Positions 10,280 through 21,654 of a stretch of 64,000 nt of DNA are shown here, one piece after another; the stretch's first letter is position 1; every line of letters begins with the position of its first letter. The position numbers and the translations under genes are program-made. The notes beneath the pieces are model-generated. The model made no database searches. It was not told where the DNA came from and was given only the letters and a program-made list of their open reading frames with translations. Source of the DNA: Haliea alexandrii (GTDB lineage: Bacteria; Pseudomonadota; Gammaproteobacteria; Pseudomonadales; Halieaceae); the NCBI RefSeq assembly GCF_003719295.1, contig NZ_RFLW01000001.1, positions 1,506,955 to 1,570,954 of the forward strand, read 5' to 3'.

Positions 10280-11111
10280 GCCGCGCAAGGCAGCGACCAC
10301 ACGGCGCCGCAGTTCAGCGGGGGCGACACGCCGGCGGCCCGCGCGTGCGCCGCGTCCGGGCGTGCAGCCGGGCCTGCGGCTGCTCGACGGCTGGGTCAAC
10401 CGCCTGCTGGTGCTGCTCGCTACCGGTGTGGTGTGTGTGGTCGGCCTGCGTGGATGGATTGCCCTGCAGGAGATACCGGTGCAGCGCATCGCGGTGACCG
10501 GTTCGCTGCACCGCACCCAGACCGAGGTGGTGCAGGACATGGTCCAGCCCGCGCTGGTGGGCGGGTTCCTGAGCGCGAATCTGGACGAGGTGCGCGCCCG
10601 GCTGCAGGCCCTGCCCTGGATCTATCGGGTCAGCGTGCGCCGGCGCTGGCCCAGCACCCTGGAGATCAGCGTGCAGGAGCAGTTGCCCATCGCCCGTTGG
10701 GGGCAGGGGGGTTTTTTGAATCACGAGGGTGAGGTGTTCCAGTCTGCCCGCGTGACGGGTGAAGACGCGCTGCCGCGACTCGAGGGTCCGCCGGGCTCAG
10801 CGCGCGAGCTGATCGTCAACTACCAGCAGCTGGGTGACCTGCTGCAACCGATGGGGCTGGTGCTGCACGCCCTGTCACTCGATGATCGCGGGCACCTGAC
10901 GGCCGAGCTGGACAGTGGCACACGACTGGCTCTGGGTAACGTGGATTTTGGCGATCGTCTCGAGCGGTTTGCAACGGTTTACCACCGCGAGCTCGCCGCG
11001 CGCTGGAGCGAAGTGGAGCGGGTGGACCTGCGCTACGAGAGCGGACTGGCAGTGGCGTTTCGCGAGCCGGAAGCAGAAGCGGCGCAACTGGCCAGTGTGG
11101 TCGAACAATAA
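10272..11111 (+). CDS. ftsQ: Cell division protein FtsQ
   Basis: FtsQ is a bitopic inner-membrane divisome protein that links FtsA/FtsK with FtsB and FtsL. The 279-residue protein has a basic, proline- and arginine-rich cytoplasmic tail (about residues 1-35), one membrane segment near residues 44-65, then a periplasmic POTRA-like domain with WIYRVSVRRRWPSTLEI near residue 117. Sequence conservation in this family is low, so the call leans on topology, this motif and location between ddl and ftsA. Confidence 0.92.
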   Translation: MVEPRKAATTRRRSSAGATRRRPARAPRPGVQPGLRLLDGWVNRLLVLLATGVVCVVGLRGWIALQEIPVQRIAVTGSLHRTQTEVVQDMVQPALVGGFLSANLDEVRARLQALPWIYRVSVRRRWPSTLEISVQEQLPIARWGQGGFLNHEGEVFQSARVTGEDALPRLEGPPGSARELIVNYQQLGDLLQPMGLVLHALSLDDRGHLTAELDSGTRLALGNVDFGDRLERFATVYHRELAARWSEVERVDLRYESGLAVAFREPEAEAAQLASVVEQ

Positions 11112-11133
11112 TTCAGTGGGGAGTGTCACTGCC

Positions 11134-12372
11134 ATGGGCAGCGTTCAGGACAAAAGGATGATCGTAGGGCTGGATATCGGCACATCCAAGGTGGTGGCCC
11201 TGGTGGGGGAGATCGGCGCCGAAGGTGGGCTGGAGGTCGTGGGCATCGGCTCTCATCCGTCCAAGGGCATGAAGAAGGGCGTGATCGTCAATATCGAGTC
11301 AACCGTGCAGTCCATCCAGCGCGCCGTGGAAGAGGCGGAACTGATGGCGGGTTGCCAGATCCACTCGGTGTACGTGGGCATCGCCGGCAGTCATATCCGC
11401 AGCCTGAACTCGCACGGCATCGTGGCAATTCGTGATCGAGAGGTACAGCCGCCTGACCTCGAGCGGGTGCTGGACGCGGCGCAGGCGGTGGCTATTCCCG
11501 CCGACCAGAAAGTGCTGCACATATTGCCCCAGGAATATGTGATTGATAACCAGGAAGGCGTCAAGGAGCCCCTGGGCATGTCTGGCGTGCGTCTCGAGGC
11601 CAAGGTGCACCTTGTGACCTGTGCGGTGAATGCGGCACAGAACATCGAGAAATGCATTCGGCGCTGTGGCCTGGAAGTGGAAGAGGTCATTCTCGAGCAG
11701 CTGGCGTCCAGCTATTCCGTGCTGACGGAAGACGAGCGCGAGCTGGGCGTGTGCCTGGTGGACATAGGCGGGGGTACCACAGACATCGCCATCTTCACAG
11801 AAGGGTCCATCCGCCACACCGGCGTTATCCCGATTGCCGGTGACCAGGTCACCAACGATATTGCTACCGCGCTGCGCACGCCCACGCAGCACGCCGAAGA
11901 GATCAAGATCAAATATGCCTGCGCTCTCACGCAGCTCGCCGGCCCGGACGAAACTATCAAGGTGCCGAGTGTGGGCGACCGCCCGCCGCGGGATCTCTCC
12001 CGGCAGTCGCTGGCTGAGGTGGTGGAGCCACGTTACGACGAGCTGTTTACGCTGATCCAGGGCGAACTGCGCCGCAGTGGCTATGAAGAAGCCATTCGCG
12101 CCGGTGTCGTGCTCACCGGTGGCACCTCGAAGATGGAAGGTGTGGTGGAGCTGGCCGAGGAGATATTTCACATGCCGGTGCGGGTGGGTTACCCGCAGTC
12201 GGTGAAGGGTTTGAACGACATTGTGCGCAACCCGATCTACTCCACCGGGGTAGGCCTGTTGCAGTACGGGCAGAAGCAGGCGGGCGAGCGCGCCGGCAGT
12301 GCCCAGCGCAGCGCGGCCAACGGCGAGGGCCTGGTGGCCCGTCTGCGCAACTGGATCCAGAGCAATTTCTAG
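11134..12372 (+). CDS. ftsA: Cell division actin-like protein FtsA
   Basis: FtsA is the actin-family ATPase that tethers FtsZ to the inner membrane. The ATG at 11134 follows GGGGAG at 11117-11122 and gives 412 residues (E. coli 420); the open frame runs further upstream into ftsQ, and MIVGLDIGTSK at 11158 is a possible internal start. Visible motifs are the phosphate-1 loop GLDIGTSKV and the phosphate-2 loop DIGGGTTDIAIF near residue 210. The last residues (LVARLRNWIQSNF) look like the amphipathic membrane-targeting helix. Confidence 0.94.
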   Translation: MGSVQDKRMIVGLDIGTSKVVALVGEIGAEGGLEVVGIGSHPSKGMKKGVIVNIESTVQSIQRAVEEAELMAGCQIHSVYVGIAGSHIRSLNSHGIVAIRDREVQPPDLERVLDAAQAVAIPADQKVLHILPQEYVIDNQEGVKEPLGMSGVRLEAKVHLVTCAVNAAQNIEKCIRRCGLEVEEVILEQLASSYSVLTEDERELGVCLVDIGGGTTDIAIFTEGSIRHTGVIPIAGDQVTNDIATALRTPTQHAEEIKIKYACALTQLAGPDETIKVPSVGDRPPRDLSRQSLAEVVEPRYDELFTLIQGELRRSGYEEAIRAGVVLTGGTSKMEGVVELAEEIFHMPVRVGYPQSVKGLNDIVRNPIYSTGVGLLQYGQKQAGERAGSAQRSAANGEGLVARLRNWIQSNF

Positions 12373-12434
12373 AATTTTTTGCGGTAAACCGTCACGCCAC
12401 GGCGTGGCAACATAAAGGAAAGGGGAGAAACGCT

Positions 12435-13592
12435 ATGTTTGAACTTATCGACAACGTACCACAGAACGCGGTCATCAAGGTCATTGGTGTTGGCGGTGGC
12501 GGCGGCAACGCGGTCAAGCACATGATCGAGAACTCCGTGGAAGGTGTGGATTTCATCTGTGCCAATACCGACGCGCAGGCGCTCTCGGACATCCGTTCGA
12601 AGACCGTGCTGCAGTTGGGCGGCGCCATCACCAAGGGGCTCGGTGCCGGCGCAAACCCGGAAATCGGGCGCGCAGCAGCGCTTGAGGACCGCGAGCGCAT
12701 TGCCGATGCCCTGCGCGGAGCCGACATGGTGTTCATCACCGCCGGCATGGGCGGCGGTACGGGCACGGGCGGCGCACCGATTGTGGCCGAGGTGGCGCGT
12801 GAGATGGGTATCCTCACGGTTGCTGTAGTCACCCGTCCGTTCCCGTTCGAGGGCAAGAAGCGCCTGGCGATTGCACTCGACGGGGTGCAGGAACTGCAGC
12901 AACACGTTGATTCCTTGATCACCATTCCCAACGAAAAGTTGCTGGAAGTGCTCGGAAAAAGTACCAGTTTATTGGATGCCTTCAAAGAAGCGAATGATGT
13001 ATTGTTGGGCGCAGTTCAGGGTATCGCTGACCTGATTATCCGCCCCGGCATGATCAACGTGGATTTTGCCGATGTGCGCACAGTCATGTCCGAGATGGGT
13101 ATGGCGATGATGGGTACCGGCTCTGCCCGCGGTGAAAACCGGGCCAGAGAAGCAGCGGAACGCGCCATCAACAGCCCGCTGCTGGACGATATCGATCTGC
13201 GCGGGGCGCGCGGTATCCTGGTGAATATTACAGCAGGCCTGGATTTGTCGCTCGGTGAATTTTCCGAAGTTGGCGACACGATCGAGGAATTTGCGTCGGA
13301 TGACGCCACAGTAGTGGTCGGCACCGTGATTGATCCGAACATGACCGACGAGCTTAAAGTGACGGTTGTGGCGACGGGTCTGGGCAGCGAGGTGGCGCGA
13401 GCGGCACCGCTGCAGGTGGTGAATTCGGCTCCACGCGCGGCGGTTGCAGCGGCGGATGAAGAGCCCGATTACCGCGATCTGGAGCGGCCGACCAAGATGC
13501 GTCGCGCCATGTCTGCCGGTGGCGAGGCCGCGGCGATGGCGAGCGACGATTATTTTGACATCCCCGCATTTTTGCGGCGCCAGGCGGACTAG
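12435..13592 (+). CDS. ftsZ: Cell division tubulin-like GTPase FtsZ
   Basis: FtsZ polymerises into the cytokinetic ring. The 385-residue protein has the tubulin signature GGGTGTGGAP near residue 106, the N-terminal VGGGGGNAVKHM loop, the T7-loop region NVDFADVRTVM near residue 207, and a variable linker followed by the conserved C-terminal peptide DYFDIPAFLRRQAD. That peptide binds FtsA and ZipA. A GGAAAGGGGAG ribosome site precedes the ATG. There are 62 bases between ftsA and ftsZ, so a separate ftsZ promoter is possible but none stands out. Confidence 0.97.
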   Translation: MFELIDNVPQNAVIKVIGVGGGGGNAVKHMIENSVEGVDFICANTDAQALSDIRSKTVLQLGGAITKGLGAGANPEIGRAAALEDRERIADALRGADMVFITAGMGGGTGTGGAPIVAEVAREMGILTVAVVTRPFPFEGKKRLAIALDGVQELQQHVDSLITIPNEKLLEVLGKSTSLLDAFKEANDVLLGAVQGIADLIIRPGMINVDFADVRTVMSEMGMAMMGTGSARGENRAREAAERAINSPLLDDIDLRGARGILVNITAGLDLSLGEFSEVGDTIEEFASDDATVVVGTVIDPNMTDELKVTVVATGLGSEVARAAPLQVVNSAPRAAVAAADEEPDYRDLERPTKMRRAMSAGGEAAAMASDDYFDIPAFLRRQAD

Positions 13593-13658
13593 CGAGGCAG
13601 GATCTACACACCGATCGGCTGCCTCGGCGGGTTCGGGGCAGAGGAGATGGGTGAAGGC

Positions 13659-14570
13659 ATGATTCGACAGCGCACATTACGCAACGCCATCAAGGCAACA
13701 GGTGTTGGCTTGCACACGGGCGAAAAGGTGTATCTCACCCTCTCGCCCGCGCCAGTGGACGCCGGGATTGTATTCCGCCGGGTGGATCTCGACCCGGTGG
13801 TGGAAATTCCGGCCCGGGCGGAAAATGTGCGGGAAACCACGCTGTCAACGACGCTGATCGCCAATGGCGAGAAGGTATCGACGGTCGAGCACCTGATGTC
13901 AGCCATGGCGGGGTTGGGTATCGATAACGCCTTTGTCGATGTCAGTGCGTCGGAAGTGCCTATCATGGATGGCAGTGCGGGTCCGTTTGTATTCCTCATC
14001 CAGTCTGCGGGGATCGAGGAACAGCCGGCGGCGAAGAAATTCATCCGTATCAAGCGTCCGGTCACGGTGGAAGACGGGGACAAGACAGCCAGCTTTCTCC
14101 CCTTTGATGGCTTCAAGGTCTCGTTTTCCATCGAGTTCGATCACCCGGTGTTCCGCGAGCGCTCGCCGCATGCGGAAATCGATTTCTCCAGCACCTCCTT
14201 TGTCAAGGAAGTCAGCCGCGCGCGCACCTTCGGGTTCATGCACGAAATCGAGTACCTGCGCTCTCAGGGCCTGGCTCGTGGCGGCAGCGTGGACAACGCG
14301 ATCGTGGTGGATGAATACCGCATCCTGAATCAGGACGGCTTGCGCTACGATGATGAATTCGTGAAACACAAGATCCTCGACGCCATCGGCGACGTGTACC
14401 TGCTCGGCTACAGCGTCATCGGCGAGTATCGGGCGCACAAGTCCGGTCACGCACTCAATAATGCCTCCCTGCGCGCCCTGATCGCCCAGCCGGATGCCTG
14501 GGAGATGGTGACTTTCGACGATGAAGCGACGGCGCCGATTTCCTTCTCATTGAGTCCTGCGGCGGCCTGA
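13659..14570 (+). CDS. lpxC: UDP-3-O-acyl-GlcNAc deacetylase LpxC
   Basis: LpxC is the Zn-dependent enzyme catalysing the committed step of lipid A synthesis. I choose ATG 13659 because GAGGAG lies 12 bases upstream; the ATG at 13647 abuts that site and leaves no spacing. The resulting 303 residues match the family (E. coli 305). Zn ligands are visible as H in [11 protein letters not shown] near residue 77 and the H and D of HKILDAIGD near residue 236. It follows ftsZ, as in Pseudomonas and E. coli. Confidence 0.96.
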   Translation: MIRQRTLRNAIKATGVGLHTGEKVYLTLSPAPVDAGIVFRRVDLDPVVEIPARAENVRETTLSTTLIANGEKVSTVEHLMSAMAGLGIDNAFVDVSASEVPIMDGSAGPFVFLIQSAGIEEQPAAKKFIRIKRPVTVEDGDKTASFLPFDGFKVSFSIEFDHPVFRERSPHAEIDFSSTSFVKEVSRARTFGFMHEIEYLRSQGLARGGSVDNAIVVDEYRILNQDGLRYDDEFVKHKILDAIGDVYLLGYSVIGEYRAHKSGHALNNASLRALIAQPDAWEMVTFDDEATAPISFSLSPAAA

Positions 14571-14705
14571 TAGCCGGCCCGCCAGCAGGGACATGGCAGC
14601 GGGGCACTGTGCGACGTCTGCCGGTGGCTCACGCGCAAATTGTCATTGGTAATATTCCCGTGACTATGGCACACTCGTGTGTCAGTTCATTGCAACCGGT
14701 TGCCA

Positions 14706-15638
14706 ATGAAAGTCATTCTGATAAGCCGCAAGCACGGCGGGTCCCGCTCTCTGGAGTTGGGTCGCTGGTCCCGTGCCCTGCTGTCCCTGTGCTGTTTGGG
14801 GCTGCCGCTGGGCATGGTTGCGCTCGGGTACTTTGTGGGCCAGGAGACGCAGGCGCGCGATGTACGCGACAACTCCCTGGACAGCCTGCAAGACGAACTT
14901 GCCACCCAATCCACTGAACTCGAAGGGCTTCGGTTAGAGGCCGAGCGCAAGCTGCAGGCCATGACCCTGAGCCTTGCCGAGCTGCAGGCGCGCATGACAC
15001 GCCTCGACGCGCTGGGCGAGCACCTCACCGTCATGGCCGACCTGCAGGACGGTGAGTTCGATTTCAGCCAGCCACCCGCTGTGGGTGGTCCTCTGGCCGC
15101 AGACTTCAGTGTGGAATATCTGGCGCCCGACCTGACCGGCGAGCTGCAACATTTTGCCGAGCGTCTCACTGAACGCGAACAACAGCTGGAGATACTCGAG
15201 TCGCTGCTGACCCACCGCAAGCTGGACGACGAAGCCTGGGTGTCTGGTCGGCCAGTGGAGAAAGGCTGGGTGTCTTCCGGCTTTGGCGTGCGCACCGACC
15301 CCTTTTCCGGCAAGCGCTCCGCGCATTACGGCATCGACTATGCGGGCAAGGCCGGCTCCAATGTGATCGCCGTAGCCGGTGGCGTCGTGACCTTTGCCGG
15401 CAACGACAGCAACGGCTACGGCATGATGGTCGAAGTCTCCCACGGCGATGGTCTGCTCACGCGCTACGCACACAATCAATCCAACCTGGTTGAGCCTGGC
15501 GATCTGGTGCGCAAAGGCCAGGCTGTCGCCCTCATGGGCTCCAGTGGCCGCGCTACGGGCCCGCACGTGCACTTCGAGGTCTACAAACACGGCCGCCCGG
15601 TCGACCCCTCCAGCTACGTGCATCGCACCCGACGCTGA
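14706..15638 (+). CDS. M23 (LytM-type) metallopeptidase, membrane-anchored
   Basis: This is a predicted periplasmic peptidoglycan endopeptidase or amidase activator. From ATG 14706 (310 residues; a GTG at 14679 is the alternative) the protein has a basic N-terminus, one membrane segment near residues 25-45, a heptad-rich probable coiled coil near residues 60-110, and a C-terminal M23 domain with HYGID near residue 207 and HVHFEV near residue 287. Both Zn-binding motifs are intact, so it may be active. A peptidase gene in this place between lpxC and secA is conserved in pseudomonads. Confidence 0.9.
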   Translation: MKVILISRKHGGSRSLELGRWSRALLSLCCLGLPLGMVALGYFVGQETQARDVRDNSLDSLQDELATQSTELEGLRLEAERKLQAMTLSLAELQARMTRLDALGEHLTVMADLQDGEFDFSQPPAVGGPLAADFSVEYLAPDLTGELQHFAERLTEREQQLEILESLLTHRKLDDEAWVSGRPVEKGWVSSGFGVRTDPFSGKRSAHYGIDYAGKAGSNVIAVAGGVVTFAGNDSNGYGMMVEVSHGDGLLTRYAHNQSNLVEPGDLVRKGQAVALMGSSGRATGPHVHFEVYKHGRPVDPSSYVHRTRR

Positions 15639-15721
15639 ATCTCCACCACCGCTGAATTTGTTTCCCGCCGGGTGCTGAGCCGGGTGGGTGATGCCCTGAT
15701 GTCTAACGCAGTGATTCCCTA

Positions 15722-18442
<2,721 letters not shown>

Positions 18443-18471
18443 CGCAGGCAGCGTAGCGGGAGAAAACGCCT

Positions 18472-19698
18472 ATGGCGGTGGGTGAAGCAAATCTCGGAGA
18501 GTTGCTGCCGGTAGCGGGCTTGCGCCTGGCCACGGTGTCGGCCGGCATCAAGAAGCCCGGGCGCAGGGATGTTGTGCTGATGGCGTTGACGCCTGGCAGT
18601 CATGTCGCCGGCGTGTTTACCCGCAACGCATTCTGTGCGGCACCGGTCGTGGTGGCCAGGTCACACCTCGCGGCCAGCTTGCAACAGCCCGCCTACCTGC
18701 TGGTGAATACCGGCAATGCCAATGCAGGCACTGGCGAGCCCGGCCTGGCGGACGCGCGACGCTGTGCCGGCGCCGTTGCCGAGCTCACCGGGGTGCCCAC
18801 GGAAGCGGTGCTGCCATTTTCCACCGGCGTGATCGGTGAGCCGCTGCCGGTGCAGAAAATTGTGGACGTGTTGCCACAGGCGCTGGCCGAACTGCGTGAA
18901 GGCGGCTGGCTTGATGCGGCGCACGGTATCATGACCACCGACACCCGGCCCAAGGCGTGCTCGGTGCGTTTCAGCTGTAACGGACACAGCCATGTGGTCA
19001 CGGGTATGGCCAAGGGCGCCGGCATGCTGCGGCCCAACATGGCCACCATGTTGGCCTACCTGGCCACCGATGTGGCGGTAAGTCCTGCATTGCTACAGAT
19101 CCTGCTGGCAGACGCGGTGGAGATGTCCTTCAACCGGATAACGGTAGACGGCGACACCTCCACCAATGATGCCTGCATGCTGGTGGCGACCGGTGCGGCT
19201 GGCAATACCCTGCTGGAGTCGACCGACGAGCCACTCTATGCAGCGCTGCGGGATGCCCTGCAGGACGCCTGCGTGACGCTCGCCCAGGGCCTGGTGCGCG
19301 ACGGCGAGGGCGCCAGCAAGTTTGTCACGGTGCAGGTTAACGGTGGTGGCGATGAGCAGGAGTGCCTTGATGTGGCCTTTACCATTGCCCACTCGCCGTT
19401 GGTGAAAACCGCCCTGTTCGCCTCCGACCCCAACTGGGGCCGCTTGCTGGCCGCTATTGGCCGCGCGGGGCTGGACGATCTTGATGTGACGCGTGTGGCT
19501 GTCTACCTGAATGATGTGCTGATCGCCGAGCAGGGCTGCCGGGCGGCGAGCTATACAGAGCAGCAGGGCGCCGCGGCCATGGCCGCAGAGGACATCACCA
19601 TCCGTATTGAACTGCAGCGCGGGCCTGCCTCCGCCACCGTCTGGACCAGCGACTTCTCCTACGACTACGTGCGCATCAATGCGGAGTACCGTACCTGA
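18472..19698 (+). CDS. argJ: Bifunctional ornithine acetyltransferase/N-acetylglutamate synthase ArgJ
   Basis: ArgJ recycles the acetyl group in arginine synthesis by moving it from N-acetylornithine to glutamate. The 408-residue precursor contains the self-cleavage region GMLRPNMATMLAYLATD near residue 185; in this family the chain is cut at the Ala-Thr bond and the exposed Thr is the nucleophile. The C-terminal half has DPNWGRLLAAIGRAG near residue 319. Whether the protein has both activities cannot be told from sequence. mutT follows with no gap. Confidence 0.95.
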   Translation: MAVGEANLGELLPVAGLRLATVSAGIKKPGRRDVVLMALTPGSHVAGVFTRNAFCAAPVVVARSHLAASLQQPAYLLVNTGNANAGTGEPGLADARRCAGAVAELTGVPTEAVLPFSTGVIGEPLPVQKIVDVLPQALAELREGGWLDAAHGIMTTDTRPKACSVRFSCNGHSHVVTGMAKGAGMLRPNMATMLAYLATDVAVSPALLQILLADAVEMSFNRITVDGDTSTNDACMLVATGAAGNTLLESTDEPLYAALRDALQDACVTLAQGLVRDGEGASKFVTVQVNGGGDEQECLDVAFTIAHSPLVKTALFASDPNWGRLLAAIGRAGLDDLDVTRVAVYLNDVLIAEQGCRAASYTEQQGAAAMAAEDITIRIELQRGPASATVWTSDFSYDYVRINAEYRT

Positions 19699-20112
19699 AT
19701 GGCGGTAGTGCATGTCGCCGTCGGTGTGCTGCTGGACGAGCGAGGTCATATTCTTATCAGCCGTCGCGCCAGTGCAGCGCACCAGGGCGGGCTGTGGGAG
19801 TTCCCGGGCGGCAAGGTAGAGCCCGGCGAATCGGTAGAGCGTGCTCTGGCGCGTGAGTTGCGCGAAGAGCTCGGCATTGGTTTTGCGGCATCCCGGCCGT
19901 TGCTGTTGGTACCGTTCAACTATGGTGACAAGGCCGTGTTGCTGGATGTACACCTGGTCACAGAGCTTGCGGGTGAGGCGCGCGGACTGGAGGGCCAACC
20001 GCTGCGTTGGGTCAGCGCTGATGAATTGTCGCGCTATGAGTTTCCTGCAGCCAATGCACCGATCGTGTCTGCCGTGCGCCAGCATCTGGCACACGCGTCC
20101 TTGAGCACATAA
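19699..20112 (+). CDS. mutT: MutT-type Nudix hydrolase
   Basis: This 137-residue protein probably hydrolyses oxidised nucleotides such as 8-oxo-dGTP. The Nudix box is complete: GGKVEPGESVERALARELRE followed by ELGI, spanning about residues 37-60 and matching Gx5Ex7REUxEExGU. Length is close to E. coli MutT (129). The ATG directly abuts the argJ stop, so translation is probably coupled. The argJ-mutT pairing is known from pseudomonads, which supports the symbol. Substrate specificity is inferred. Confidence 0.88.
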   Translation: MAVVHVAVGVLLDERGHILISRRASAAHQGGLWEFPGGKVEPGESVERALARELREELGIGFAASRPLLLVPFNYGDKAVLLDVHLVTELAGEARGLEGQPLRWVSADELSRYEFPAANAPIVSAVRQHLAHASLST

Positions 20113-20135
20113 ACTGACATATCAGGCGTGCAGCA

Positions 20136-20750
20136 TCAGGCCTGGCGCGCTTCCTCCGCGCGCTGCAGAAACTCCTTGTGAAGCTCAGCCACCACCCCAT
20201 CCAGCGCGTCCAGCGTGCCGCTGTTATCAATCACGATGTCGGCCAGCGCCAGCCGTTGTGCCCGGGGTAGCTGCGCCGCCATGATGCGCTTGACCTGATC
20301 CGCATCATTGCTGTCGCGCTGCACGGTGCGGGCGAGTTGTACCGCTTCAGGTACATCCACCACCACCACCAGCGATGTCAGTGCGCGCTGCGTGGCAGAC
20401 TCCAGCAGCAGGGGTGAACTGAGCAGGGTATAGGGGCTGCGTGAGGCGGCCAGCTGACGCTGGATTTCCTCACCGATGAGCGGGTGCGTCAGCTGCTCCA
20501 GCCATGCGCGCTGCGCGGGGTCAGCGAACACGATGCGGCGCAGGGCGGCGCGGTCCAGGCCGCCATCGGGCTGCAGCAGCCCGGCGCCGAAACGCTCGGC
20601 GATCGCCGCCAGTGCCGGCGTGCCCGGCTCCACCACGATGCGTGCCACGATATCAGCATCAACCACGGTAATGCCGTGGCGCGCGAAGCGGTCGGTCACC
20701 GCCGTTTTGCCGCTGCCGATACCGCCGGTAATCCCTACAATAAAGCGCAT
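20136..20750 (-). CDS. coaE: Dephospho-CoA kinase CoaE
   Basis: CoaE carries out the last step of coenzyme A synthesis, phosphorylating the 3' hydroxyl of dephospho-CoA. I choose the ATG at 20750 (preceded by AAAGAG) over an upstream in-frame start at 20825, because it places the P-loop GITGGIGSGKTAV at residues 6-18 and gives 204 residues (E. coli 206). The DADxxA-type motif appears as VVDADIVARI. It converges on mutT with a 23-base gap, and shares direction with pilD, as in Pseudomonas. Confidence 0.94.
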   Translation of the reverse strand: MRFIVGITGGIGSGKTAVTDRFARHGITVVDADIVARIVVEPGTPALAAIAERFGAGLLQPDGGLDRAALRRIVFADPAQRAWLEQLTHPLIGEEIQRQLAASRSPYTLLSSPLLLESATQRALTSLVVVVDVPEAVQLARTVQRDSNDADQVKRIMAAQLPRAQRLALADIVIDNSGTLDALDGVVAELHKEFLQRAEEARQA

Positions 20751-20775
20751 GGGCTCTTTCCTGGTCTGCATGCCG

Positions 20776-21642
20776 TTAGCCGGGCAGGCCGTTGGCGCCG
20801 AGCCAGGCATCGAGAATGGGTTCACCCCAGATTAGCGCCAGCCAGCCGGCCGCGGCCAGATAAGGGCCAAAAGGCATGGGGATGTCGCGCCCACGGCGCT
20901 GCACCACAATGAGCGCAATGCCAACCAGTGCGCCCACCAGCGACGAGAGCAGAACCACCAGCGGCATGGCCTGCCAGCCGAGCCAGGCGCCCAGCGCCGC
21001 GAGCAACTTGAAGTCGCCATAGCCCATGCCTTCCTTGCCCGTGGCCAGCTTGAACAGCCAGTACACGCTCCACAGAATGCCGTAGCCCGCCATGGCGCCG
21101 AGGACCGCGTCCGCGATGGGCACGAACGTGCCCGACAGGTTGAATGCGAGGCCCAGCCAGAGCAGCGGCAGGGTAATGTCATCAGGCAGGAGCTGGGTGT
21201 CGAAGTCGATCAGGGTGAGGCTGATCAGTGCCCAGGTCAGCAACACGGCGCCGGCCAGCTGCAACGTTGGGCCATAGTGCAGGCCCAGCCACAGCGTTGT
21301 CAGCCCGGTGACCGCTTCCACAATGGGGTAGCGCGGGGAAATCCGTACACGACACTGGGCGCAGCGGCCACCGAGCAAGAGGTAACTGGCTACGGGTATA
21401 TTCTGCCAGGGGCGCACGGGCGCCTTGCATTGCGGGCAATGGGAGTTGGGAACGGCCAGGCTGAGGGGCGGGACCTCGGGTGCAGGCTGCTCCAGGAGTT
21501 CGCAACAATCCCGGCGCCATTGCGCCTGCATCATCAGGGGCAGCCGGTACACCACCACATTGAGAAAGCTGCCGACCACCAGCCCGAACAGCAGCAGGCA
21601 GGTGGCGAGCCACCCGGGCTGCTCAAGAAAGACGTCAAGCAC
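20776..21642 (-). CDS. pilD: Prepilin peptidase/N-methyltransferase PilD
   Basis: PilD cleaves the leader from type IV prepilins and methylates the new N-terminus. The start is GTG at 21642, 12 bases past the pilC stop, with a TGAGGA ribosome site that contains that stop. The 288-residue membrane protein has the Zn-binding pairs CPQC near residue 71 and CAQC near residue 96, and catalytic aspartates in LIDFDTQLLPDD and GMGYGDFK, all conserved in this aspartic protease family. It is the third gene of the pilB-pilC-pilD set. Confidence 0.95.
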   Translation of the reverse strand: MLDVFLEQPGWLATCLLLFGLVVGSFLNVVVYRLPLMMQAQWRRDCCELLEQPAPEVPPLSLAVPNSHCPQCKAPVRPWQNIPVASYLLLGGRCAQCRVRISPRYPIVEAVTGLTTLWLGLHYGPTLQLAGAVLLTWALISLTLIDFDTQLLPDDITLPLLWLGLAFNLSGTFVPIADAVLGAMAGYGILWSVYWLFKLATGKEGMGYGDFKLLAALGAWLGWQAMPLVVLLSSLVGALVGIALIVVQRRGRDIPMPFGPYLAAAGWLALIWGEPILDAWLGANGLPG

Positions 21643-21654
21643 CTTGGGTTGTCC

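Noticed and set aside
14667-14681. TGGCAC sequence before the M23 peptidase gene as a second sigma-54 promoter
   Set aside because: The GC dinucleotide needed at -12 is absent at the right spacing, so only the -24 half is matched by chance.
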